Assembly (NCBI GenBank): GCA_947259985.1 | Contig: CAMYOJ010000001.1 | Coordinates: forward strand, 1 to 64,000 | Direction: 5' to 3' | Origin: an uncultured Woeseiaceae bacterium | Lineage (GTDB): Bacteria > Pseudomonadota > Gammaproteobacteria > Steroidobacterales > Woeseiaceae | Length of the DNA: 64,000 nucleotides | Shown: positions 16,944 to 27,016 of the stretch, one piece after another | Numbering within the stretch: position 1 is the first letter of the stretch | How the letters are laid out: every line of letters begins with the position of its first letter | Translations under genes and position numbers: made by a program | Notes under the pieces: generated by a model | Databases searched by the model: none | What the model was told of the DNA's origin: nothing | What the model saw: the letters and a program-made list of their open reading frames with translations, nothing else

Positions 16944-19256
16944 TCAGCCGGCACCTTCTCGCCAGAAGCGACGCCGCGTTTGGCGGTCTCTGCGTAGCTC
17001 CACCACGCCACCCCGGGCGCACAGCCTGAGGCTGACCGCGCCTGCCGTGGCCGTGTTGATCACTTCGGCGCCAACGGATCGCCAGCGCTCGACGACGGTG
17101 TCCTTGGGAAAGCCCCAGCGATTCTCATACCCGGCCGAAACGATGGCCAGTAGCGGCGATGTCGCGCCGACAAACGGCGCGCTCGATGAGGTCAGGCTCC
17201 CGTGATGCGGCACGACAACAACATCGACTTCACTGACAAGCCCGCGCTCGAGAATGTCGCGCTCCGCGCCTGCCTCGATATCCCCGGTCAGCAGCAAACC
17301 GTGCGAGCCGGCCGATACGAGAAGCACACAGGACGCATTGTTGCCTCCGCGGTCTGCGCCAGGTGCCGGGTGCAGAACGCGAAACCGCACCCCATCCACG
17401 ATCCACTCGCGCCCGGCATGACATGCCTCAGCGCCGGGCAAAGGCTCGCCGGCCAATACCGCGCCAGTGTCAATGCCGGCTGCAAGCGCCTCGAAGCCGC
17501 CGCTATGGTCGATGTCGGCATGCGAGATCAGCAGCCAGTCAATACGCGATGCACCCCTTGATTTGAGGAACGGCAGGACGATTTGCTCCGCAATGCTGCC
17601 GCCTCCACGAAATGCCATTCCCGTATCGAACACGATGATATGACGCTCGGTCTGGACCACCGCAGCCAGGCCCTGCCCAACATCCAGCACGTGCAGGTCG
17701 GCACAGTCGCGAGGTGGCGGCTGCGGTATGTAAGCGAGGAGAGAGGCCACTGCGAGCAATGCCACGCCGCGTCCCGGCCAGCCGCGCGGCAGCAAGGCCC
17801 AAAGTGCTGGCAGCATTACGACGAGCCACATCGGGCCACTGATTGCAGGAATCGTGACGTCGGCCATCGGCAGGTGCAGAATCCTCGAAATCGCCGCGTC
17901 GAGCCACGAAATCACGGTTGCGCCCAAACCCAGCAGTGCTTTTGCGGCCGCTCCGGACGCCGCGCCGAGAACCAGCCCGGCAAGCGTCAGTGGCACGATG
18001 ACGATGCTGAACAACGGCACCGCGATGAGGTTGGCGGGCAATGAAAGGAACGCGATTCGCTGGAAGATCAGCACCGTGAGCGGCATCAGACCAAATAGCA
18101 GGAATGACTGCATGATCACGAGCTGACGGCAAGCCTGCCATCCCCTGCCCAATAACGACACGTGATTCGGCGAAGCGCGGCTACGGCGTGCAAGCCAGAG
18201 CAGCAGGACGACGGCCATAAACGAAAGGAGAAAACCGGGTGTCATGGTTGCGACGGGATCAAGCAGGAAGATCAGCAGTGCGGCGGCGGCCAGCACCGAG
18301 ACAGGCGCCACCAGTCGCCGCCTGACGATCGCAACGACAATGGCGAGCAGCATCACAGTGGCTCTGCGCGCCGGCACGCCGAATCCCGACACGACGGCGT
18401 AGCCGGCCGCCACCGCAACGCTGCAAAGCAGCGCCGCCACGTAAGGGTTCGGGAACAGGCGCAGCGCGCCGAGCGCAGCGGAAACCAGCAGGAAAGCCGT
18501 GGTGGCAGCAAGGCCAATGTGCAGGCCGGAGATCGCTACCAGGTGGCTGGTGCCAGTCAATGCGTAGCGCTCCCACTGCTGCTGCGACACATTGTGCCGA
18601 GCGCCGACACCGACGGCCGCAAGCACTGCAGCCGCATCACGAGACCGCGTTGCCGCCATAGCATCGTCCACAAACCGCTGGCGGATCCTGTCGATGGCCG
18701 AAGCGCTTGCCGATGCGATCAGGCGATTGCGTTTTCCCGGGACGATGTACCCCGACGCGTGAATACGATTCCGAAACAGCCAGGCCTCATAGTCGAACAA
18801 CGCCGGGTTGCTGCTGCCACGCGGTCGCCTGAGGCGCAGCTCGAGTTCCCATATGTCTCCTATTGCCGGCCGGACCGGCGGCTCGAACCAGCTCACCCTC
18901 GAAAGAGCCGGTAGCCGCCGGTCGTCGACCGGGCTCACGAGCAACAGTACCGATGCGCCCTTCACCTCGGGAAAGTCGACGACCCGGACTCGCGTCAGCA
19001 GGCTGTCACCGGCAAAACGTTCGTCCAGGCGAGCGTCCATAATCGTCAGCCCGGCCTGCACGAACAAGGAAAAGCCGAGGAGAAACAGGCCAGCATTGCG
19101 CGTGCGCGCATGCGCCAGCAACAGCAGCGATGCAACTAAACACAGCTTGCAGAGGTCCCAGCTAATCGGAACCCTGCTATGCTGCGCCGCGAAGCCGCCC
19201 GCAATTACCAGGAGGCAGGCCCTGATCATGAGTGGTCGTTTGTCGGCACTCATCAT
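16944..19256 (-). CDS. comEC: DNA internalization protein ComEC/Rec2
   Basis: About 770 residues from the ATG at 19256, chosen because the further upstream start would overlap the divergent DUF2062 gene. The N-terminal part has membrane helices and a soluble domain. The Competence domain (about 220-480) is polytopic, with ALTGTSHLVAISGLHIGL. The C-terminal metallo-beta-lactamase-like domain has DVGQGLAAVV, FDTG, ISHADIDHSGG and VVPHHGS. ComEC forms the inner-membrane channel for single-stranded DNA in natural transformation, and its C-terminal domain is thought to degrade the other strand. The metal-binding residues look intact. No other competence gene is in the window. Confidence 0.93.
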   Translation of the reverse strand: MMSADKRPLMIRACLLVIAGGFAAQHSRVPISWDLCKLCLVASLLLLAHARTRNAGLFLLGFSLFVQAGLTIMDARLDERFAGDSLLTRVRVVDFPEVKGASVLLLVSPVDDRRLPALSRVSWFEPPVRPAIGDIWELELRLRRPRGSSNPALFDYEAWLFRNRIHASGYIVPGKRNRLIASASASAIDRIRQRFVDDAMAATRSRDAAAVLAAVGVGARHNVSQQQWERYALTGTSHLVAISGLHIGLAATTAFLLVSAALGALRLFPNPYVAALLCSVAVAAGYAVVSGFGVPARRATVMLLAIVVAIVRRRLVAPVSVLAAAALLIFLLDPVATMTPGFLLSFMAVVLLLWLARRSRASPNHVSLLGRGWQACRQLVIMQSFLLFGLMPLTVLIFQRIAFLSLPANLIAVPLFSIVIVPLTLAGLVLGAASGAAAKALLGLGATVISWLDAAISRILHLPMADVTIPAISGPMWLVVMLPALWALLPRGWPGRGVALLAVASLLAYIPQPPPRDCADLHVLDVGQGLAAVVQTERHIIVFDTGMAFRGGGSIAEQIVLPFLKSRGASRIDWLLISHADIDHSGGFEALAAGIDTGAVLAGEPLPGAEACHAGREWIVDGVRFRVLHPAPGADRGGNNASCVLLVSAGSHGLLLTGDIEAGAERDILERGLVSEVDVVVVPHHGSLTSSSAPFVGATSPLLAIVSAGYENRWGFPKDTVVERWRSVGAEVINTATAGAVSLRLCARGGVVELRRDRQTRRRFWREGAG

Positions 19257-19276
19257 GAAAACCGGACCGTCAATCG

Positions 19277-19801
19277 ATGCCAAGACGCTTTTTTCGGAAA
19301 TTCGCGTTCAAACGACACAATATGAGCCAGCAATGGTTCATGTCGCCGTTCCGGCATCTATTGCACGATCACCGCCTGTGGGGCATTAGCCGGCGCTGGG
19401 TCGTCCCGGCCTTTGCGCTCGGCCTGTTCATCGCGTTCCTGCCGTTTCCCGGGCATACCGTGACGGCGGCATTGCTGGCCCTCGGCCTGCGCGTCAATAT
19501 CCCGGTCGCCGCGCTGGCAACCTGGGTGAGCAACCCGGCGACGATGGTCCCGATGTACTACTTCGCGTACCAACTCGGTTCGAACTTGCTGGGGGTCCCC
19601 GAGCAACCGTTCGGTTTCGAACTATCGATCGACTGGGTGACGCACACCTTCGTCAATATCTGGCAGCCCATGCTGCTCGGGTGCGTGTTGCTCGGCACAT
19701 CGGCGGCGCTCTTCGGCTACCTTGCACTGGACGGCCTGTGGCGCTACTCGATTGCCGATTACAAGACGCAGAAACGCAAGCAACGCAATTCGTCAGACTG
19801 A
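19277..19801 (+). CDS. DUF2062 membrane protein
   Basis: A 174-residue protein opening MPRRFFRKFAFKRH, which fits the family start, followed by FMSPFRHLLHDHRLWGISRR. It then has hydrophobic segments with ALGLFIAFLPFPGHTVTAA and NPATMVPMYYFAYQLG, the conserved core of DUF2062. Function is unknown. In Pseudomonas a DUF2062 gene also lies between comEC and the lol genes, as here. It is divergent from comEC and overlaps lolD by 9 nt tail to tail. Confidence 0.85.
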   Translation: MPRRFFRKFAFKRHNMSQQWFMSPFRHLLHDHRLWGISRRWVVPAFALGLFIAFLPFPGHTVTAALLALGLRVNIPVAALATWVSNPATMVPMYYFAYQLGSNLLGVPEQPFGFELSIDWVTHTFVNIWQPMLLGCVLLGTSAALFGYLALDGLWRYSIADYKTQKRKQRNSSD

Positions 19802-20491
19802 CGGCCGGAGTTTGCCTTCCTCGAGCACGAGGATGCGATCCATGCGTTCTGCGATCGAGTGATCGTGAGTAACGATGACGAGGCTCGTGCTGAGCTCCCT
19901 GTTGAGCTCGAGCATCAGGCTCAATACGTGTTCCCCGTTCCCGGAGTCCAGGTTGCCGGTCGGCTCGTCAGCCAGCACCAGCTGCGGCCTCGTTATCAAT
20001 GCCCGCGCAACGGCGGCGCGTTGACGCTCGCCGCCGGACAGCTCGCCGGGCTTGTGCGTAAGCCGCTCACCGAGGCCAACCCGTGCGAGCAGTTTGCCGG
20101 CGCGATCGAGTGCGACGTGCTTGGGCTCTCGCCGGATTAGCAGCGGCATAGCGACATTTTCTTCGGCCGTGAACTCAGGCAACAGGTGATGAAACTGGTA
20201 AACGAAGCCTATGTATCGATTGCGCAACTCTCCTTTTGCGGCTTCGTTGCTGCCGTGCATGGCCTCGCCGTTGACGAGCACTTCGCCCTCGTCGGGGTCA
20301 TCGAGGCCACCCATGATCTGCAGCAAGGTGGTTTTGCCCGACCCCGAGGCCCCGATGATTGCTACGCGTTCAGCCGGTGCGACGACGAGGTTGGCACCGC
20401 GCAGCACTTCCAGCGTCGATGTGCCTTCGCTGAAGCGCCGAACGATGTTGCGGCAATCGAGCACGGGATGCGCGTGTTCGGTTTCAGTCAT
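19793..20491 (-). CDS. lolD: Lipoprotein-releasing system ATP-binding protein
   Basis: A 232-residue ATPase with Walker A GASGSGKTT, signature LSGGERQRAAVARAL and Walker B LVLADEPTGNLD, closest to the LolD/MacB group. With the two adjacent FtsX-type permeases it forms the complex that extracts mature outer-membrane lipoproteins from the inner membrane and hands them to LolA. It overlaps the upstream permease by 8 nt. Confidence 0.94.
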   Translation of the reverse strand: MTETEHAHPVLDCRNIVRRFSEGTSTLEVLRGANLVVAPAERVAIIGASGSGKTTLLQIMGGLDDPDEGEVLVNGEAMHGSNEAAKGELRNRYIGFVYQFHHLLPEFTAEENVAMPLLIRREPKHVALDRAGKLLARVGLGERLTHKPGELSGGERQRAAVARALITRPQLVLADEPTGNLDSGNGEHVLSLMLELNRELSTSLVIVTHDHSIAERMDRILVLEEGKLRPSV

Positions 20492-21731
20492 ATCTCAGAG
20501 CCTCCGCCGGGGCGGTTCTGGCCGCAACCCAGGCCGGGTACAAGGTAGAAACAAGGGCGAGAGCCAGCGCGATGCCCGCTATCTTTGCGACGTCGGCATA
20601 GCGCAATTCCGACGGCAGGTCGCTGATAAAGTAGACGTCGGCGGCGAGGAACTTGATGCCGAACACGGTTTCGAAGAACGCCACTATCGATTCGAGGTTC
20701 AGCGCCAGCAGGATACCCAGCAAGACGCCGGTCAGCGTGCCCGCGATGCCCACGATACTGCCCTGCGTGATGAAGATCTTGAGGATACTCGAGGGTGTCG
20801 CGCCAACCGTGCGCAGGATGGCAATATCGGATTGCTTGTCCTTGACGACCATGACGAGCGTCGAGACGATATTGAACGCGGCGACGGCGATTACCAGCAT
20901 CAGAATTACAAATAGTATGGACTTCGTGATCTGGATCGAGCGGAAGAAGTTCACGTGCCGACGCGTCCAGTCGCTGACGAGCACGAGTTCGCCATGTGCC
21001 AGCGCTACTTCACGGACGATAGCGGGCGCCTCGTAGATTTCGGTCAACGCAAGGCGCACACCCGTTACCGCGTCTTTCTTGCGATAGAGTTTCTGCGCAT
21101 CGGAAATATTGATGAAAGCAAGTCGCCGGTCGAATTCGTACATGCCGACGCGATACAGGCCGCTGACCGTGAACCGCTTGGTGCGAGGTATGACCCCGGC
21201 CGGCGTGACCCTGCCCTCTGCAAGCGTGACGGTCACCTTGTCACCAATTCCGACCTCGAGTGCGTCGGCAAGCTCCGTGCCGAGGACGATATTGAATGTA
21301 CCCGGCGAAAGTTCATCGAGTTCGCCATTCTGCATTACGCTCCCGACGCCGGAGACGGCGTCCTCTGCCCGAGGTTCAATGCCGCGGAGTTCGGCGCCAC
21401 TGAGCTGTTTGCCGAAGACGAGCAAGGCCTGGCCATCAACATAGGGTGCCGCAGCACGCACGCGTTCATTTTCCATTGCCGTGTCGATCAGCGCGTCGGC
21501 GCTCGACAATTTGCCGTCGGGGTTTTCTATGCTGGCGTGCGAAGTCATCGCCAGTAACCTGTCCTTGAGCTCACGCTCGAAACCGTTGACGACTGACATT
21601 ACGACAATCAACACGATGACCGCGATCGCAATGCCGAGCATCGAAATCGCCGAGATCAGCGACACGAACTTGTTGCTGCTGCGCGAACGCACGTAGCGAT
21701 TTCCCACCCACAGCTCGAATCGTTGGCCCAT
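20484..21731 (-). CDS. lolE: Lipoprotein-releasing system permease (LolC/LolE type, second copy)
   Basis: A 415-residue permease with one N-terminal membrane helix, a large periplasmic domain and three C-terminal helices (FtsX layout). It starts FELWVGNRYVRSRSSNKFVS and has VVNGFERELKDRLLAM, the LolC/LolE N-terminal pattern. The C-terminus ends YPAWVAARTAPAEALRYD, typical of the family. Its start abuts the stop of the first permease. Which is LolC and which LolE is uncertain; the symbol is provisional. Confidence 0.88.
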   Translation of the reverse strand: MGQRFELWVGNRYVRSRSSNKFVSLISAISMLGIAIAVIVLIVVMSVVNGFERELKDRLLAMTSHASIENPDGKLSSADALIDTAMENERVRAAAPYVDGQALLVFGKQLSGAELRGIEPRAEDAVSGVGSVMQNGELDELSPGTFNIVLGTELADALEVGIGDKVTVTLAEGRVTPAGVIPRTKRFTVSGLYRVGMYEFDRRLAFINISDAQKLYRKKDAVTGVRLALTEIYEAPAIVREVALAHGELVLVSDWTRRHVNFFRSIQITKSILFVILMLVIAVAAFNIVSTLVMVVKDKQSDIAILRTVGATPSSILKIFITQGSIVGIAGTLTGVLLGILLALNLESIVAFFETVFGIKFLAADVYFISDLPSELRYADVAKIAGIALALALVSTLYPAWVAARTAPAEALRYD

Positions 21732-22976
21732 CTATTCGTACCGCAGTGCGGCTGCCGGATTGACGAGCGCCGCGCGACGCGCCGGGTAGAGCGTGGCTAA
21801 TGACGTCAATACGAATGCGGCGAGTGCGATGATGCCGACATCGGCCATTTCGAGTTCGGACGGAATTCGCGTCACATAGTAGACGTCGCCCGGCATGATC
21901 TGGAATCCGAAGAGCTGCTCGAGGAAAGGCGCTATGACGGGGACGTTGATCGCCAGAACGACGCCCAGAACGACGCCGATCAGCACGCCCACCCAGCCAA
22001 TCATGGCGCCTTGCACGAAGAACACGCGAACAACGCCATCGGGCCCCATGCCCAGCGTTCTGAGCACGGCGATATCGGTGGTCTTGTCCGTTACGACCAT
22101 GACGAGACTTGCGACGATGTTGAAAGCCGCGACACCGATGATCAGCGACAACATCAGCGACATCATCATCTTCTCGAGGCGGATCGCCCGGAAGTAGCTA
22201 CCGTTCTCGATGGTCCAGTCGCTCGTGCGGTAGTTGTCGCCCAGCTGCTGTTGCAGCTGCCCGGCCAGCCGCGGCGCATCCATGACGTCTTCGGCGCGAA
22301 ATCGCACCGCGCTAACGGCAGTGCCGAGCGCCTGGATGGCGGCGGCATCCGATGCGTGTACCAGCGCAAGCGAAGCATCGTGGTCCTGCAGGCCGGCCTC
22401 GAACACGCCGCGCAGCACGAATCGTTCGAGCACGGGTTCGAGCGTGCCATCGCCAACGGGTCGAGGTATCAGCAGCAACACACCGTCGCCGATCCTCGCA
22501 CCCAGGTCAAAAGCCAGGATCCGTCCGAGGACGATGCCTCGACCACCGGCCTCGAGCACGCCGAGACTTCCCTCGACCATGTTGATCATGGCACCCGACA
22601 ACGGCTCCTCGTAGTAGGGGTCAACTCCGTGCACGAGCACTGCGAAAAGTTCGCCGCTCGCCTGGATCATGCCCTCCATCTGCACGATTGGCGCTGCGGC
22701 CGCGATGCCCGGCTGTGCACTGACTTCGGCGACGACTTGCTGCCAGTCCTCGGTCACGCCGTCGCTGGCCGTAACGGTGCCATGGGCCGACATGCTCAGC
22801 AGCCGGTTCCTGAGCTCACCCTCGAAACCGTTCATGACAGACAGGATGACGATGAGTGCCGCCACGCCGAGGGCTATGCCGACCAGAGATATCAGCGTGA
22901 TAAATGACACGAATCGGGTGCGCCGCTTGGCTCTGAGGTAGCGCAGTCCGACAAACAATTCGACGGGGTTGATCAT
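21732..22976 (-). CDS. lolC: Lipoprotein-releasing system permease (LolC/LolE type, first copy)
   Basis: A 414-residue paralogue of the next gene with the same layout: a helix at about 25-47, a periplasmic domain and three C-terminal helices with DIAVLRTLGMGPDGV. The N-terminus INPVELFVGLRYLRAKRRTRF resembles LolC. The C-terminus ends LYPARRAALVNPAAALRYE. It opens the lolC-lolE-lolD run; in Escherichia coli lolD lies between the two permeases, so the order differs. The paralogue assignment is tentative. Confidence 0.88.
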   Translation of the reverse strand: MINPVELFVGLRYLRAKRRTRFVSFITLISLVGIALGVAALIVILSVMNGFEGELRNRLLSMSAHGTVTASDGVTEDWQQVVAEVSAQPGIAAAAPIVQMEGMIQASGELFAVLVHGVDPYYEEPLSGAMINMVEGSLGVLEAGGRGIVLGRILAFDLGARIGDGVLLLIPRPVGDGTLEPVLERFVLRGVFEAGLQDHDASLALVHASDAAAIQALGTAVSAVRFRAEDVMDAPRLAGQLQQQLGDNYRTSDWTIENGSYFRAIRLEKMMMSLMLSLIIGVAAFNIVASLVMVVTDKTTDIAVLRTLGMGPDGVVRVFFVQGAMIGWVGVLIGVVLGVVLAINVPVIAPFLEQLFGFQIMPGDVYYVTRIPSELEMADVGIIALAAFVLTSLATLYPARRAALVNPAAALRYE

Positions 22977-23090
22977 CGGCTCGCATTAAACCACATTCAT
23001 GCGCCCCAAAAGGCACGATCGCGCCCGAACAGGCACATTTCGCCGCCCGGAGTTTGTGACACAGTTCGCATATGGAATGCCACCGGGCAA

Positions 23091-23099
23091 TGCTATAGT
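23091..23099 (+). promoter_or_regulatory. Extended -10 promoter element
   Basis: TGCTATAGT carries the TGn extension directly before TATAGT, a good sigma-70 extended -10. No clear -35 is seen. The expected transcript start is near 23106, about 23 nt before the small exported-protein gene, whose GGAGG Shine-Dalgarno lies 9 nt before its ATG. Confidence 0.5.
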
Positions 23100-23128
23100 C
23101 TGGAGACCGATTTTCGGAGGATTAGCAC

Positions 23129-23404
23129 ATGTCCAAGTTGCGCACTATTTCGCTGATTGCCCTCGCCATTGCGGCGATTGGCACTGCAAATGCCGACACT
23201 CTCAACATGAGCGGCGCGGCGGCCGGCTCCAGCGACACACGCCCGACTCGCGGCATGACGCAAGCCAGCGTCGAGTCAAAATACGGCAGCCCTGTCGCGG
23301 TCAAGGCTCCGGTTGGCGATCCTCCGATCACGCGTTGGGAGTACCAGGATTTCGTCGTCTTTTTCGAGTACGACAAGGTGATTCACGCGGTCGTCAAGCG
23401 CTAG
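23129..23404 (+). CDS. Small exported protein, BamE/OmlA-like fold suspected
   Basis: A 91-residue protein with a signal peptide (hydrophobic 7-20, probable cleavage after ANA). The mature 68 residues include RGMTQASVESKYGSP and end RWEYQDFVVFFEYDKVIHAVVKR. A MTxxxVxxxxGxP block followed by a W/Y beta strand is the pattern of the SmpA/BamE fold, so a periplasmic role is likely. The function is unknown. A strong GGAGG Shine-Dalgarno, an extended -10 promoter and a terminator make it a self-contained single-gene unit, probably well expressed. Confidence 0.8.
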   Translation: MSKLRTISLIALAIAAIGTANADTLNMSGAAAGSSDTRPTRGMTQASVESKYGSPVAVKAPVGDPPITRWEYQDFVVFFEYDKVIHAVVKR

Positions 23405-23427
23405 CAGCAACACGCAGTTTTTCCAAT

Positions 23428-23458
23428 AGCCCGGGGCGTCTTCGACCCGGGCTTTTTT
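23428..23458 (+). terminator. Rho-independent terminator after the small exported-protein gene
   Basis: AGCCCGGG pairs perfectly with CCCGGGCT across a 10-nt loop and is followed by six T residues. It lies 24 nt after the stop of the small gene and before mfd, so mfd must have its own promoter or rely on read-through. Confidence 0.88.
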
Positions 23459-23536
23459 GTGTCCAAACAGCGCCCCGCGCCGGGCCCGCGTTGTGCAATA
23501 ATCGCGTCCCCACGAATCCGCAACGCATTTGACCCG

Positions 23537-26500
23537 TTGAACGAATCGCTACTCATATCCGACGCACCCGCGCCGCCGGCCCCCGGTGAAGTTGTGCAGT
23601 GGGGACGCCTGATCGGCGCCAGTGTCGCACTGCTGGCGGCCGAACTCGCGGACAGGGTCGACCGCCCTGTCGTAGTACTCGCCGAGGACTCCCGACACGC
23701 TGACCAGTTGGAGGCCGAGATCGCCTTTTTCGCGGGCCCCGATGTACCCGTGCTGCACTTCGTCGAATGGGAAACGCTACCGTGGGACAGCTTTTCTCCA
23801 CACCAGGACATTATCTCGCAGCGGCTCAGAGTATTGTCGGCGCTGCCGACGGTGAGTAACGGGGTCATCATTGCGGCTGTAAACGCGTTGCAGCAACGTG
23901 TGCCTCCCCTGGACTACGTCGCGGCCCGCTCACTCACTTTGAGCAGCGGTCAGACCCTGCCCAGACAGGAATTCACCGATGCGCTGGCAGCGGCTGGCTA
24001 TCTGCGCGTGCCGCAGGTCTCGGAACACGGTGAGTTCGCCGTGCGTGGTTCCCTCATCGACGTTTTCCCGATGGGTGCGGATGCCCCCGTGCGCATCGAC
24101 TTCTTCGACGACGAAATCGAATCATTGCGTTTCTTTTCTCCGGAGACGCAGCTTTCCGGCGACCCTCTGGACAACATCGACGTGTTGCCGGCGCGCGAGG
24201 TGCCGCTCGACGCGGACGCCGTACACTCGTTCCGGGATCGCTACCGCGAGCGATTCGAAGGCCAGCCCGGCAAATCGCGTGTCTATCGGGACGTATCTGA
24301 CGGCATCGCTCATGGCGGTATCGAGTACTACCTGCCGTTGTTCTTCGAAACGACCGCGAGCTTGTCGGATTACCTGCCGCCTGACTGTGTTCTGCTCTCG
24401 CCAGTCGACCTCGAATCCAGGCTGCAGCAATTCTGGAGTGAGGCGGAGGAGCGCTACGAGCTGTGCCGCCTCGACCCCGAGCGACCAATCCTCGATGTGG
24501 CGGAGACCTTCGTCGAACCGCAAGAAATACCCGTACGGCTCAGGAAGTTCGCTCACATTCAATACACTGCACAATCGCTGGCGGAAGCCGACACGCATTT
24601 CAACTTCGACACACGTCTGCCGCCAGCCTTGAAAATCGAGGCGCGCTACGAAGATGCCGCGGCGGCGCTCATGCAGTTCCTGGCATCGTTCGATGGGCGC
24701 GTCCTGTTCACCACCGAATCGCCGGGACTGCGCGAACAACTTTTCGATCTCCTCTCCGGACGCGGCCTCGACCAGGGGCGGGTCGATGACTGGCAGGAAT
24801 TCGCGGGGCTCGCACAGCGCATCGGGATTGCCGTCGCACCACTGGATTCCGGCATGCTGCTGCCCGGCGCCGGAACCGCGATCATCAGCGAACAGCAACT
24901 CTACGGCGAGCGCAGCAAGGCGCCACGGCGAAAGCGCAAAAGCGATCGCGATCCGGAAACGATCATTCGCCAGCTCAACGACCTCGAGCCGGGCTCTCCC
25001 GTCGTGCACGAGGAATACGGTATCGGCCGTTATCTCGGGCTGGCGACGCTGGAAACCGGCGGCATCGAGGCTGAGTTCCTGCATCTCGAGTACGCCGACG
25101 GCGACAAGCTGTATGTGCCCGTTCACGCCCTCGACCTGATATCGCGTTACACGGGGGCGTCTCCCGAGAATGCACCGTTGCACCGCCTCGGCAGCGACCA
25201 GTGGGCCAGGGCGAAACGGCGCGCCATCGAAAAAATTCGTGACGTCGCCGCCGAACTGCTCGACGTCTATGCCCGCCGTGCCGCGCGTCCAGGTCATAGT
25301 TTTCACTGGCCGCAGGATGACTACCGCGCATTCGAGTCGGGTTTTCCCTTCGAGCTCACCGAGGACCAGGCATACACGATAGGCGACGTGCTCGAGGATC
25401 TCGGCTCCAACCAGCCCATGGACCGCGTGGTCTGTGGTGATGTGGGTTTCGGCAAGACCGAGGTCGCGCTACGCGCGACGTTCGCCGCGATCCACGGCGG
25501 CAAACAGGTCGCCGTGCTGGTGCCAACGACGCTCCTGGCGCAGCAACACGGACAAACCTTCAGGGACCGGTTCGCCGACTGGCCGATACGCGTCGAGGTG
25601 CTGTCGCGGTTTCAGACCGCGAAGCAGGTGAAGGACATCGTTGCCGGACTGCGCTCGGGCAATGTCGATGTCGTCATTGGAACACATCGACTATTGCAGC
25701 ACACGAAGGACTTCCACGACGTCGGCCTCGTCATCGTGGACGAGGAACATCGTTTCGGCGTACGTCACAAGGAAGCCATCAAATCGCTGCGCAGCGAAGT
25801 CGACATACTGACACTGACGGCGACGCCGATTCCGCGCACGCTGAACATGACGCTCGGCGGCCTCAGGGACATGTCGCTCATCACCACACCGCCAGCGGAA
25901 CGACTCGCCGTCAAGACATTCGTTGCCGAATGGAATGACGTCATCATTCGCGAGGCCTGCCTGCGCGAGATCAAGCGTGGCGGCCAGGTTTACTTCATCC
26001 ATAATCGCGTTGAAGACATAGCTCGCATCGAACAGAAGCTGGAAACGCTGGTGCCTGAAGCGAGCATTCGTATCGGACATGGCCAGATGCCGGAACGCGA
26101 ACTCGAGCAAGTGATGCTCGATTTTTACCACCGACGATTCAACGTGCTGCTTTGCACGACAATCGTGGAAAGCGGACTCGATGTGCCAACGGCGAACACG
26201 ATAATCATCAATCGCGCCGATCGCTTTGGCCTCGCCCAGTTACACCAGTTGCGAGGGCGCGTTGGCCGCTCGCACCATCGGGCTTATGCCTATCTGCTCG
26301 CACCTCCCAAAGCCGTCATGACGGCCGATGCCATCAAGCGCCTTGAGGCCATCGATTCGCTCGAAGACCTGGGAGCGGGCTTCACGCTCGCGACGCACGA
26401 CCTGGAAATTCGCGGTGCCGGAGAATTACTGGGCGATACCCAGAGTGGTCAAATCCAGGAGATCGGTTTCTCTTTGTATACCGAACTCCTGGGGCGCGCT

Positions 26501-27016
26501 GTCGAATCGTTGCGAGCTGGCAACGAGCCCGATCTCGAAGCGCCGCTGCACGCTGGCGTGGATATCAACCTGCACATTGCGGCGCTGCTGCCCGATGACT
26601 ACGTCCCTGATGTCCACCTGCGCCTGATTCTCTACAAGCGAATATCCGCGGCCGAGTCGGCCGAGGAACTGCGTGAGCTGCAGGTAGAACTGATCGACCG
26701 CTTCGGATTGCTGCCCGACGGTGCGAAGAATCTTATGCGCATCGCGGCCATCAAGAAATCGGCCACGGCGCTGGGCATAGAGAAGATCGATGCTGCCGAT
26801 GGCGGCGGCTATCTCGTGTTCGGCGCGGAAAGCCATATTGACCCTGTCGCGCTGGTGCAATTAGTGCAAAATGACAGTCGCAGATACCGCTTGCAGGGTT
26901 CGCATCGCCTGCAGATACGTGATGACTTGTCGGACGTCGAGAAGCGATTCAAGACGATCGAAAACCTGCTCGCGGGTCTGGCCGTCAAGAACCAGGACAC
27001 GAAACGGAACGCCTGA
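23537..27016 (+). CDS. mfd: Transcription-repair coupling factor
   Basis: About 1159 residues. It has an N-terminal UvrB-like module (LPWDSFSPHQDIISQRL), the RNA polymerase-interacting domain (PGSPVVHEEYGIGRYLGL) and superfamily 2 translocase motifs: GDVGFGKTEVALRA, DEEHRFGV, TATPIPRTL and QLRGRVGRSHHRAYAYLL. Mfd removes RNA polymerase stalled at lesions and recruits UvrA. The frame is open from a GTG at 23459, but that codon directly follows the terminator T-run. The in-frame TTG at 23537 (LNESLLISD) gives a length close to the 1148 of Escherichia coli and is preferred, though no Shine-Dalgarno is evident. csiV follows with a 1-nt overlap (TGATG). Confidence 0.95.
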   Translation: MNESLLISDAPAPPAPGEVVQWGRLIGASVALLAAELADRVDRPVVVLAEDSRHADQLEAEIAFFAGPDVPVLHFVEWETLPWDSFSPHQDIISQRLRVLSALPTVSNGVIIAAVNALQQRVPPLDYVAARSLTLSSGQTLPRQEFTDALAAAGYLRVPQVSEHGEFAVRGSLIDVFPMGADAPVRIDFFDDEIESLRFFSPETQLSGDPLDNIDVLPAREVPLDADAVHSFRDRYRERFEGQPGKSRVYRDVSDGIAHGGIEYYLPLFFETTASLSDYLPPDCVLLSPVDLESRLQQFWSEAEERYELCRLDPERPILDVAETFVEPQEIPVRLRKFAHIQYTAQSLAEADTHFNFDTRLPPALKIEARYEDAAAALMQFLASFDGRVLFTTESPGLREQLFDLLSGRGLDQGRVDDWQEFAGLAQRIGIAVAPLDSGMLLPGAGTAIISEQQLYGERSKAPRRKRKSDRDPETIIRQLNDLEPGSPVVHEEYGIGRYLGLATLETGGIEAEFLHLEYADGDKLYVPVHALDLISRYTGASPENAPLHRLGSDQWARAKRRAIEKIRDVAAELLDVYARRAARPGHSFHWPQDDYRAFESGFPFELTEDQAYTIGDVLEDLGSNQPMDRVVCGDVGFGKTEVALRATFAAIHGGKQVAVLVPTTLLAQQHGQTFRDRFADWPIRVEVLSRFQTAKQVKDIVAGLRSGNVDVVIGTHRLLQHTKDFHDVGLVIVDEEHRFGVRHKEAIKSLRSEVDILTLTATPIPRTLNMTLGGLRDMSLITTPPAERLAVKTFVAEWNDVIIREACLREIKRGGQVYFIHNRVEDIARIEQKLETLVPEASIRIGHGQMPERELEQVMLDFYHRRFNVLLCTTIVESGLDVPTANTIIINRADRFGLAQLHQLRGRVGRSHHRAYAYLLAPPKAVMTADAIKRLEAIDSLEDLGAGFTLATHDLEIRGAGELLGDTQSGQIQEIGFSLYTELLGRAVESLRAGNEPDLEAPLHAGVDINLHIAALLPDDYVPDVHLRLILYKRISAAESAEELRELQVELIDRFGLLPDGAKNLMRIAAIKKSATALGIEKIDAADGGGYLVFGAESHIDPVALVQLVQNDSRRYRLQGSHRLQIRDDLSDVEKRFKTIENLLAGLAVKNQDTKRNA

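Noticed and set aside
16861-17205. AAGGAGG followed by ATG at 16885 on the plus strand, opening a 107-codon frame
   Set aside because: The Shine-Dalgarno is strong, but the frame runs antisense through comEC and its protein has no family character and low complexity. A chance arrangement is more likely.
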